Positions 51,472 to 62,072 of a stretch of DNA of 64,000 nt are shown here, in pieces. Positions within the stretch are counted from its first letter, which is position 1, and every line of letters begins with the position of its first letter. This DNA is from Wuchereria bancrofti. Taxonomy: Eukaryota; Nematoda; Chromadorea; Rhabditida; Onchocercidae. Location: assembly GCA_005281725.1 (NCBI GenBank), contig SSBO01000001.1, positions 11,347,776 through 11,411,775 on the forward strand, written 5' to 3'. The translations under genes and the position numbers were made by a program. The notes beneath the pieces are model-generated. The model was not told the DNA's origin. It saw only the letters and a program-made list of their open reading frames with translations, and did no database searches.

Positions 51472-54400
51472 TATAGTATAAATGTTTATATGATCTAGAA
51501 TAATGAATATAATTTTAGAATTAAATTTAAATTTTATTTTATTAGATTTAAAATGTATGTAAAGTCAGAGGAAAAGCAATAATAATGAACGAATATATTT
51601 AAAAAGAGTGATACTTTAAACCTAGCATTTACAATATTTTAGCATTTTTGAAATGAGATAAGACAGAATTAAAATTGATTTGCATTCTATGAATTTTAAT
51701 AGAATACAGTTTACAATAATAGGCAGGTCATTCCGAAATTCAACTTATTATTGCATATTAGACAGATGATAGCTTCTTAATTAGTAGGTAAATTAAAAAA
51801 GTACGGTGTGAGTTACACTTTCAACACATACAAAAATAAAAAATGAAAGTCATACAATTATGTAAGAGAAAAAATTCTGAACATGAAATGAAATAAAATT
51901 CACAAAAAATTCTCGAACTATCGATCAAAATTTTAATCCTAATAAATAAACATTTCTTTTGATTAGAATTTTTGCAAAATTTAAACCTAAATATCGTTTC
52001 TTCACAAATTTAAATGAAAAAGTTTCAGTCCTAACATATTCATTTTCCAGTGAAATTATTAGCGTCTGTTTTTTTTTTTTAAGTGATAAACTGTGTTCGT
52101 TCGAAAGCGAAATAAAAAGCAGTAAGTTAATTTTATGCTTTTAAAAAAGCAAAACAAACTTCAATAGTTTTTTTTTTATGATAGAATAATTTAATTTGAT
52201 TGGTCTTTCCATCATTAGAGACTGACTGTTGAATGCTGTGACAATAAACCTGATGCAAATAATGTTTAATGATAACAAAAAAAAAAAAAAAATAGTCATA
52301 CTTCATCAAGGAAGAAAATTTTGAAGTTTATTGCCACTACCTTATCGTTATCAATTTTATGTGATAAGAAAAAGTAACTGCCTATTGAAGCTTAGTCTAA
52401 TTAAAGTCATTCTAGCTTTGTCAACATCTTTCTTCAGCCCATAAACCATTTATAACTTTGAAAAATGTCAATTACAAATAAAATTCAATATGCAAAAAAA
52501 AAAAAAATTACAAGTTTGATAGAATTATTTAGGTATATTTTACAAAGAAAACAGTCTTATCATAGTTATCACATTTATCATCTCTTCTTATAGCACAATT
52601 TATATGCCTAACATAACAAGACGTCAATTTTCACGCATATAACTTACTTCTTATATTACGAACATTCAACTATCGTTAATTTTTTCTGTGATATTGAACG
52701 ATCAATTATGATCTTTCAAGATTTGAGAACCATAAATCGTGATCTTGTTCAGAATAAATTAATATTTTAGAAGTAGATTTTGTTGAAAAACTTTATTATT
52801 AGTAATTTTACAAGAATTATTAAACTAAAATGAATGAATATTAAAATGAGTAAATTAATGTTAAATGATTTTCACATAGAAATGACAGGGTGAATGTTGA
52901 GGCGAATGAAGGTCGGCTATTTAATTATAATCGAACATTCTCTCTCTCTCATATAGAAAATTAAGAGTGAGCAAAGATAGAGACGAATTAAACTTGAAGC
53001 AAGGCATTAGCAGCACATATACAAACTTAAACTGTCTCCAATTACCACAAAGATAAAGAAAAAAACACAAAAGAATAAATGAAGTAAAAAAAAAAAAGAG
53101 AAATTAACGAAGAGTTATTAGTATTATTATGAGAGATATGAGAGAATAAAATTTATCAGCGAAATCTTTGATCTAATTGAAAATGACATTTGGAAGGCTT
53201 AAAATTGCTCAAGTAGTCACATAGGGAGTTAATTGCCATAATATGAATGCAAGAAATTAATAATCAATAATAATATGATATCGAAAATGAATGATAAAAG
53301 AAACTAGAATAATTAAATTTCTCTGCGTAATTTATTTTGTCATTCAAAGAGTGACACACTCACAACACAATTTGCAATACTTTACTATACATTGATGATA
53401 TATTTTAAACAAACGAATTGAAGAAAAGAAATTTTACAGTTAATATTATTATTACCAGTTTCCTAAGCAAGTTTACAAATATTTTAGATTTAAAAAAAAA
53501 AGAGAAATTGCAGAATTTAAATAAGCGCTAATAACTTAGCATTTTCAAGTTTCTTTTAGCATCACTAAATAATAAATTAAATTTTTTCTTTTTCTCAAAG
53601 GAAAAATTAATAGTTTTACGGTAATCACCACGGATAATGTGTAAATGCTACATTTTGTAAATGCTAAATATGAGATGTTTGATGATTTAAACAAACAAAA
53701 TATTCATAAGCTGTGTAAATCGAAATGAAACTATGACTTATCATGGTCGATCAAAAAGTGTAATTTTACAAAAAAATTTTACAAAAAATTTACAAAAAAT
53801 ACAAAAAAATTTTCTGTTGCAAATAAATACAAAAAATCTTGGATAATACTTTTACAAATTCCTTCGATAAACTAGTGGAAAAAGTTGTAGTGATCTTGAT
53901 ATTTTTTAAACATTGATGATAGTCGACTTCACTTTTGAGAAAATGCTAAATTGATGTTGGGTAAGTTGATCAGCGACAAAAAAAAAAAAAAAAAAACCAA
54001 CGAGCCTTTATTCATTGTTGTTTATTTTTTGTGCAATGTTATAGTATGATGTCAAACACAGCTTACAAATTTCAACGAAAATTTATTGCATTTAACCCGT
54101 TTTAACGAAATATTATCACTACAAATAATCAGCGCTAATAAATGATAATGTTTGAAATGGAAATAATAACTTTTTTCAATGCATGAAAGCAATTCATGAA
54201 CCAATTTATCGTTGAGAAAGCTTAATAAAATAACGAATTGAAGCATACACACAAAATGTATAGGAATAGTTTAGAATGAAATAAAAAAAAAAAAAAAAAC
54301 AATAATAAAATTACCACCACTTTAAAAACTCCATGCATTTCAAACAAAACATATTGAATGTCATTGGTCAAGCTTTCTATTTGTTTGTTCGAACATTTAA

Positions 54401-54731
54401 CCAGTTGAAAAAGTTTACTGACATGACCAGAGACCACTACTTATAATCGTTATTAAACAAAGACCAAAGATCATTACTTTTCGCAATGGAAAGAAAGAAC
54501 ACGGAGATAAAGCTTCCACTTGAACATTCTTCTATCAGTTAGTGGCAGTGAAGAAATTTGGCTTCAATAGATATTTGCTAAGACATTTACTGGACAATTA
54601 TTTTTGTATGGTTATGGAAAAAAAAATCATTAGGACTAAAAAAAAGAAGAAATTTGCTTCAAAATAATAAAAATAACAAACGGATGAGAAACGAATGAAA
54701 AAATATACATATAAATATACCGAATAACAAT
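51472..54731. other. Intergenic between TMEM144 and PEN-2 genes
   Basis: About 3.3 kb. It holds A-rich tracts, including repeated TTTACAAAAAA motifs near 53,762-53,812 and a 17-A run near 53,980. No exon series was found on either strand. It should include the TMEM144 promoter and the PEN-2 3' UTR. Confidence 0.6.
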
Positions 54732-55330
54732 CTAAACATATCCAACAGGAAATACGAAAGACAACCGATCAGTCCATTCCAATCCTTTGGCTCTTTCCAA
54801 CTGAAAAAATATTTCCCAGGCAATGAGCGCTAATACCCAAACTAATGCACCAGTTATTGAATAGAGCACATCTAAAATGATCAAACAGTAAACTGAAGTA
54901 ATCAAGCTCTAAAATTACTACTAGAAATATCTAATGGATAATATTCCCTAATTTTCTCAACCATCCATCTCATCTTTCTTATTTTCTCTGTTTAAAAAAT
55001 ATCACACTTATTTAAATCCTGGATACATTCAACCCACAGTATTTGGTGTGATATGTGAATCTGTACCTCCAAAATTAGGCATTCCAGTACAACACTTATT
55101 GTCATTAATTAATTATACATGATCTTTTTCTAATTAGAATGTATTAATTAAATGGAAAACTTACATTGTTTGATTGTTTTTTGCACTGGTGAAGGTTTAT
55201 CAAAAAATGCAGACTCGAAAAACCACACAGCATTAACGATCCAAACTAGTGGTAATAAGGCAAAACCAATATAAAAGTAACGCTTACAAAGTATCACCTT
55301 ATCCGCATCAGACATCTTTCGCAAATCCAT
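54732..55330 (-). CDS. pen-2: PEN-2, gamma-secretase subunit
   Basis: Two minus-strand exons, 55330-55165 and 54871-54732; 101 aa, the same length as human and C. elegans PEN-2. The sequence starts MDLRKMSDADKVILCKRYF and has the conserved ALLPLVWIVNAVWFF first hydrophobic region, a second membrane span (ITGALVWVLALIAWEIFF) and the C-terminal block GLEWTDRLSFVFPVGYV. The vertebrate DYLSF motif, needed for complex stability, reads DRLSF here. PEN-2 activates presenilin endoproteolysis in the gamma-secretase complex, which processes Notch-type receptors. It is the last gene of a three-gene same-strand run with two TMEM177 genes. Confidence 0.95.
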
Positions 55331-55341
55331 CTTCAACAAAT

Positions 55342-55350
55342 CCTGGAAAA
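55342..55350 (-). other. Probable trans-splice acceptor, PEN-2 gene
   Basis: GTTTTCCAG on the minus strand sits 12 nt before the ATG at 55330. A good match to TTTTCAG. Confidence 0.55.
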
Positions 55351-56101
55351 CACTAATTTTTTTTTTCTTTTGTCACACCTAATAGAGTTTTTTGGAAAAT
55401 GGCTCTCACACAAAATAAGTCCATTATTATTTAGCTACACTATCTGATTACACTCTAAAATGACTGATTCAGTCAAAGAAAAAAAAAAAAAAATCCATCG
55501 AGACAAACGTTAGGAAGTCGCAGCATAAAGATCGGTGAAATGTTTATCTACATTTTATAACAAAGAAACTTCCAAAGTTGGGCTTACTTTCCCTAAATTC
55601 TTTTAATTCGTACGAGTAAGTTTTCATTCGTAAAAAAATACTATCGAAGTTGAAAGCAAAAGATAAACAAAATGTTCAAAAGATTTAAATACATTTCCAA
55701 AGTAAATTAGATTACAATAGATTGCGATAACAATTAACATATGACATGTATAAAATTTTGCAACTGCAACAGCAATTAATATATAACATGCACACAGTTG
55801 CAGTAATGATTAAAGGTTCTTAAGTAATTAATCAACATTCTTAAATATGACTTACATATTCAAAGGAATGGTGATCTGTTCAGAAAATTTGGATAACGCA
55901 AAGTATAGTAACATTTCCAGTCAATTTCAACCAACTATAAATTAATGATCGATAATAAAACCATGGCAATGTGTGATATATGAACATGCAAAGTCTCATA
56001 AAGATTAAATAAAAGTTATCCAGAGCTAATCGGCTCTTTCTATCACTAATTGATGATACATATTACTCGTAAATTTTGACGTAAACTTTTCGTAATCGCA
56101 T
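55351..56101. other. Spacer between TMEM177-a and PEN-2
   Basis: About 750 nt on the minus-strand run, with no exon. Contains the TMEM177-a 3' UTR and possibly a PEN-2 promoter. Confidence 0.55.
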
Positions 56102-58578
56102 TCATGAATCACCAATAGCACTTATTTTATCCAACAATTTATTTTCCGCATCCAAATCTACCAACGCCGTATATCGTGACCAATACGATGTATTAGAATT
56201 CTTTGGATTGCCTACAGCTGACACTTTCTTCGTACCATCATGGATTATCTCTCGTAACAGTCTACAAATTTATTTGAATTAAAAAAAAGTCCTTTCCTTA
56301 TCTGCCAACTTCATCAGTTTAAAGTAAACAATTTCATTTGTGATATTTCAGTGTAATGCAATGAAATTCTCGCTTACAGAAAGTTTAGTATACATTTGCA
56401 CTTTTTTTTTACAAATGTTAAATGTTACTAGGGATTTTTGTCACGAAAGAAATTCACCCTCGGAGCTTTTGCAAGCAAGAAAGGTTAGCGTTTTGGCTTC
56501 CAGTAATGTAGTGAACATCTTAGATTTTATTAATAAATCAACTAAAAGAGCCAGGTGTCGTTCGACAAAAACACAACAACATAAATAAATAAATATATAT
56601 ATATTCTTCGGAGAGCAGTGGTGTAGGCGCAGATGACCATCAATGCACTGCATTCTCAGTCATCAAAGACTCAATTGAAAAGTGGGAGAGCATTTATTTT
56701 TTTCCGCTCATTTTTCGCATAATTCAAATTAAGGAAGGGCACTTATTTCTGTCTTTTATTTCGCGATTTAAACTATGATTAAACGCATTACCGATTTCGC
56801 TTAAGCATTTTTTGATAATACTCTTTACCACCTTTGCTATGTGCCAACGAAACTCGAGCAGCATCGGCATCAGCCGATTGATCGGTAGCATGCCTAAAAA
56901 ATTTGAACTTCGTTATGGATGAACAAAAAATACGATCTGAGAAGCGTTTAAATGCTTATTTGAATAGACCTAACTCGCACAGTGCTAGTTCCATTGAAAA
57001 GTGAATGAATTCGAGTCAGGTTAATATAAGGAAATTGGAACTTAGAAAAGATGAAGTGATAATGGCTGCTTCATAAACTTACCAATCAAGTTTGGCATTC
57101 TGTACACTGCCCCAGCATGCCGGAATATTTAGAGCTAAGGACAATCCACTAAACCACAGTACACTGCCAGTAAAATAATAATGTACTACGATTTGAGCTA
57201 ACATAAAGGCAATACTTGTATAACAAAGCCAGTAAAATATAAATAACGCCGTTCTTTTTATAGCTTCATGTGCAGTCAAATCACGCAGTACCAGGAATCT
57301 TAAGGCCTGAAAGATTATGAAGCTATTGGTGAAATGAACAAACAGAACGTAATGACCGCTATAAAAAATTATGATAAATTTACCATAATAAAAACTGTCT
57401 ATTCCCAATTCCCAAGCTTTAATTGCTTCAAAAAGGTAACAATGAAGATAGCTAATTACAAACAAAATACACCAACATCTTCGCTAAGAAGGAATGTCTC
57501 AATTATCTGCCGACCAACATTTGATTCCCAAATGACGCATGCTTGCTCACCCACGAACGACATTGGTTCCAGTTTTTTCTTGCAATAATCATAAGCTTCG
57601 TTAAACGTTTGAAATTGTGTATAAAATGGTAATGCTGTCCGGGCGCCCCACGGGCTGTTAAGGGCTCCGTGTGTTACTGAATCCAAATACGCTGAAAATA
57701 TTCGTTGATTTCGAAATGATAAGATGACAATAGTTGATTATACCATTGGATTATAATGAAGTAGGATAGGAGACGCTGTCTCCGAGCCTACTTCATTTCA
57801 ACTGCAAACTATCATTTCCAGTACTCTCGATTTTGGAAAAGTAAGTTGAAAGCATAAGAATCACTTAAAAGTATCATTTGGAAAACAGAATTTGAAAAAC
57901 TAAAATAGAGCTTATTACTCAAAGGAGAGAATTATCGAAAGTAAACTGATTTTCATATATTAATATTAGATCATAACTTACTTTCCGAGGTTGAACAATA
58001 AAAAGTAACTCGTTTTCTTTTTTGTACCCGGTTACCTGACATCAAAAAGTTTTCATATTCCTACAATATTTCTTTATTGTGATATCGATTAGTACAATGA
58101 AAAATTTTTGTTAAATGAATACAAAATATATATGATGCATTCAAAAAAATCAAAGCCGAATAAATCTCACGCAATTAGTAGTGTGCTAATAAGAATAGTA
58201 ATCAACAGTAAATAGAGCCGCTAATAAATATTTCATCAGAGAAATCATGTAAAATCAAAAGATAATGACGAATAGAATAGTAGTTAAATAAAATTCCAAC
58301 AACCATGTAAAATAATTCAAATTTGAAAATGAATTTATAAAAGTTGGCATAACTAAATTTAGTTCAAATCTTTAACCGCTTACTGAATCAATAATTTGCT
58401 GAAGATGATTGGGTAACACATTAGACACATTGTATCGTTTCTCAAAGTATTCTTTCAAATATGGTCCATTGGCTAATAGATATATGGATGGAACTGACAA
58501 CACTGTTGATGCAATTACACCAGTACGTATACGTCGTGCCCACTGCTTATTTATCTTCCATAAAAACTCTGTACTCAT
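56102..58578 (-). CDS. TMEM177 homologue a
   Basis: Six minus-strand exons: 58578-58384, 58060-57982, 57691-57477, 57306-57083, 56893-56792 and 56261-56102; 324 aa against 311 in human. Matching features: an N-terminal hydrophobic segment followed by LPNHLQQIIDS, THGALNSPWGARTALP, then LLSEDALRFLVLRDL against human LTLSREAQKFALAREV, two membrane spans, and HSKGGKEYYQKMLKRN against YACGGVEFYEKLLSGN. Human TMEM177 is a mitochondrial inner-membrane protein that stabilises COX20 during cytochrome c oxidase subunit II assembly; the same role is inferred. The exon-3 donor (GTTGGT after GAT) was picked because it gives the conserved junction. A 42-nt alternative exon at 57384-57425 does not keep frame. 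A divergent paralogue lies immediately upstream. Confidence 0.85.
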
Positions 58579-58581
58579 CAA

Positions 58582-58591
58582 CTGAAATAGG
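58582..58591 (-). other. Probable trans-splice acceptor, TMEM177-a
   Basis: CCTATTTCAG on the minus strand is followed by TTG and then the ATG, leaving a 3-nt 5' UTR. Confidence 0.55.
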
Positions 58592-59228
58592 AACTGTGAT
58601 CGAACTCACATACGTGAGAATTTCATTATCTTTAATTTACTATTTCAAAAATTCAAACGATGGGCACAATGAAATGTTATTGTAAAAAGAGCTAGTCAAA
58701 AGCCTTATAAATGCACATAATTTCTTAGAAAAAGTAATTTATGAACTGATAAACAGCAGCATAAATGCTTAATAATCATTTATATTTTATTAGCTTTTTA
58801 TTTTATAAAATCCACAGAAGAGATGACTGTCTTGAATAACAAATTAACAACCAGTAATATGACAAACACTAAAAACTTCTTAAGTGGAAGTATGTTCATG
58901 AATATACAAAAAAATAACTGAACACAGATATATGATAAATTGTTTATTCATACAGACGACGTTAACGAAAGACGAGTAAGATGAACAAGAATCCATGTTA
59001 CGTTGCTGTACTGGTTGAAACGATACCGTCGTAATGAATATCTGAATCAGTACAAATTAAATGAGAAGACTCAATAAAGTGCCGAAAAGGCAGTCCAAAA
59101 ATCTAACAAACATTAATTCCATAGATGCGACGATTTGCAGAAATTGAAATTATAGTCTTCAAGATATTATTAATTTCGCTAACCTTTCATGATCGATTGA
59201 AGGAGAAAAAACCGCCTGTAGATTAAAT
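58592..59228. other. Spacer between the two TMEM177 genes
   Basis: About 640 nt between the stop of paralogue b and the acceptor of paralogue a. No exon seen. Confidence 0.55.
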
Positions 59229-61650
59229 CTACTCATGCGAATTATTGGTAGTGGAGTTTTTTTTCTGAGACTGTTCTGCAGCTAATTTCTGAAGAGCTTT
59301 CAATCGTTTCGAATAAGGCCATGAATCACCAACACTGTCACCGTTCGCTGCAATAAATTCCGACTCCAAATCACCTATTGCATTGCGTATCCTTAAATTT
59401 GTTGCAGCTGATGAATTCAGGTATTGACGCGCACCCTCCACATATTCCGGAGAACTGAAACTGGAACGAAGTTTTCAACGATAATTTAAAAATTTAAGCA
59501 CTGGACTTGATTTATCTAATTTGAAGCATAATATAAGGAACACAACATGCAGTGAATTTTTTCGAATGTGATTTCTTCGCTGAACTACCTTCTCGTTGCT
59601 GTGAGTATAACAGCCTTTCAAAACTTGTGATGCAGTAAATGAAAATATGAAATGAGGTTAATTTAAATAGACTTGCCAATTAAATTTTGATCAATTATTG
59701 TGTGTAAAAAGGAATAAAAGAAAAATTACTCAGCACAAGCATCGTAATCTAGCATCATTTCACTCTGTGAAAAGAAGTTTCTCATAGCATTTTGAAAAAA
59801 AACAGCTGCCAATGGAATCAATACAGCCAAAGAACCATATGAAACGATGCGACCATAACGCATTAAACATATGAAAGATAAACACACAATACTTGACAAC
59901 AAAATCCACATGAAAACGGGTACCAAAATAAATTGGCGACTGAAAATGTGATCTGTGAGATCAGGTTTAATTATTTTGCTCATATAATTCAAAATAAAAT
60001 TTCAAGGATTACTGAAGGTGTTAAAACTTAATACGCTAAACTGTAAAATACCAAGCATTCTGACTTAGAAACACAAAATATTATCAGGAAGAGAACATAA
60101 ATACTGAATGACACGAATGATTTAATACGAATGATTTATACTAATGATTTAATACCTATTAGCTCTGATTAATTCACGTCGGATAAGAAAACGTCGAGCT
60201 GCTTCTGAAAGAAAATAATCATCAAATATATGCTTTCCAATGTCCGTTGTAGTATCCAAAAATTTCTTTTTGCTGTAAATTGGAGCAGTTACAAATTCGA
60301 AAATATAAAGTCTGGAAATTTTCACATGGAATAAGAAAAGTGGTAGATTCGGCCATTATAAAACAAGAAATTGTATAACTTTTATAAAATTAGCCCTTTT
60401 ATATATAATAAATATAAACTTTGCTAGTCTGCTGATCCTTGTCTTATATTATAATCTTAAAGAGCTACATAATATAAAAAAGTTTCCCATATCATGGAAA
60501 ACAAAGAAAAGCTTTTATGGATTAAACATCAAAGAAAAGTTGTTATAGATTAAGCACAAACCCTAAAAGGAAACCGTTCGTTTTGACATTAACTATCTGC
60601 TTCATTTTGGGCAATTCGGACAAATTTTTTGCTACAGCACGCAAAGGCAGTAATAGTTCAAAACCATTTCTAAAATAAAAACCTCCACGCCACTCTGGAT
60701 CCAGTGAATCAGTCACGGCAATGTTGGCCTACAAGAAAATTACGATTATTCTTATGCAATTCTATCAATATGTATGCATTCAGAATTGACTGAACACACT
60801 ACTGACAAGCTTTACTTCTTCAGTTTAATTCAGTTTCTTCCAAATTTATTTTTCCATATTGGGTACAGCATTATCCAAAATAATGAATTATTGAATCATC
60901 ACCTTTTCTCAGCTCACTGACCAGAAAGTCGGTAAAATCTAACAAGAATAGGATTAATCTGTGACATTTGGACAAGTTGAAAATAACATAACTCACACAG
61001 TCCATTGTTATAACTTAAATAAAAAAGAATAATAAAAATTGCGTACATTAACTTTCATTAATAAACTTTTCAATTTATCCAGTTCACTTTCTACCATATC
61101 CACAATTTCGTCAGAGACATTGTAAACGATAGCTCTCCTTCCAAAGTCAATCCTTAATTCAAAGTTATCGATAGGAAGCAAGAAAAAGAAATCAATTTCC
61201 CCTACAAATTTTTTCTTACAGCAGAAAATAATATTGGGGACAAACAGTTTGACCTATTCCAGATTCAAACTTCATATTCACTTTTATAAATAGTCATTCC
61301 GAGAGTAAAAGATCGACATAATATCAATTCCAAAGCTAATAAACGACGTTTTAATTCATTCTGTGCTACTAATACTCTCCGATTAGTGTACGATAAGACA
61401 ATAAATAGTAAGACCTACAAAATAGCAGTAAATTCCTTCGTATACAAAATTAAACTATATATTAAACTAAAGAAGTCAAAGATAGCTAATGATAGTTTTA
61501 AAACATATTTAGCCTATCAAAATTGTCAGAGCTCTATCAGAATTAGTTTAAAACTTACAAGCCATTATGAAATGCAAGCAAAGCGGTAGGATATGTGCCT
61601 ATGCCAATAATAGCAGCCATTTGCAATGCCTTCTTCTCCCATCTCGACAT
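59229..61650 (-). CDS. TMEM177 homologue b
   Basis: Seven minus-strand exons: 61650-61559, 61376-61282, 61201-61047, 60728 to about 60594, 60311-60156, 59939-59730 and 59454-59229. The order of features follows the family: an N-terminal hydrophobic stretch (LQMAAIIGIGTYPTALLAF), the block WRGGFYFRNGFELLLPL, then FLSEAARRFLIRREL against human LTLSREAQKFALAREV, two membrane spans (FILVPVFMWILLSSIV and a second), and an end resembling GVEFYEKLLSGN. Exon 4 ends in phase 0 at the most plausible donor, but exon 5 needs two carried nucleotides, so this junction is unresolved: a small exon may be missed, or a GTCCGA donor inside exon 4 may be used. The 3' half alone could be read as a separate two-span protein starting at 59983, but a strong acceptor at 59940 and family order favour one gene. 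The last residues are charged and unconserved. Confidence 0.7.
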
Positions 61651-61652
61651 CA

Positions 61653-61725
61653 GTTGACCTGAAATTAGTCGAAACATGAATTATAGTCCCCATGTTGACC
61701 TGAAATTAGTCGAAACATGAATTAT
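61653..61725. repeat. 41-bp tandem duplication at a gene start
   Basis: GTTGACCTGAAATTAGTCGA begins at 61653 and again at 61694; the first about 32 bp of each unit are identical. On the minus strand each unit contains the acceptor-like CTAATTTCAG, so the presumed trans-splice site of TMEM177-b exists twice, 41 nt apart. Confidence 0.9.
61659..61668 (-). other. Probable trans-splice acceptor, TMEM177-b
   Basis: CTAATTTCAG on the minus strand leaves an 8-nt 5' UTR before the ATG at 61650. A second identical site from the duplication lies 41 nt further upstream. Confidence 0.55.
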
Positions 61726-62072
61726 GGTTCTCACCCCTACAACAAAAATAAGCCAAACCTCTTCACATCTCCGTTCTATTTACTCATTGTATTTCGAACC
61801 AAGCATTCAGAAAAGGTATCATCGTGATGAACTGTGAATAGACCAAGTGGGTACTTAAAGGAAGGATATTATCACAATTAAAGGGGATTGGTATCATAGT
61901 GAATTAAGTAGTATGTAGTGCAGTTATGAGGTAATGACGTTTGCCATGTGGATATATTAATATATACGAGAGTGGAAGAGATAACCTCAGTTATGAAATA
62001 TAGCTTTTATTTCGTATATAATTCTCTCACACCGTTAATGTTTAATCGTTGATTCATAGAAACTTTATTATC
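61726..62072. other. Divergent promoter region, TMEM177-b and IGBP1 genes
   Basis: Only about 420 bp separate the two start codons, including the 41-bp duplication, so this short interval must serve both genes. No TATA-like or other motif is confidently assigned. Confidence 0.55.

Noticed and set aside
57384..57425. 42-nt extra exon in TMEM177-a
   Set aside because: It has usable splice sites, but its phase puts the next exon into a frame with an early stop. Skipping it gives the conserved LLSEDALRF junction.
59730..59983. Separate two-span membrane protein starting at the ATG at 59983
   Set aside because: A strong TTTTCAG acceptor at 59940 joins in phase to the upstream exon at 60156 and completes the TMEM177 family order, so one gene is more likely.
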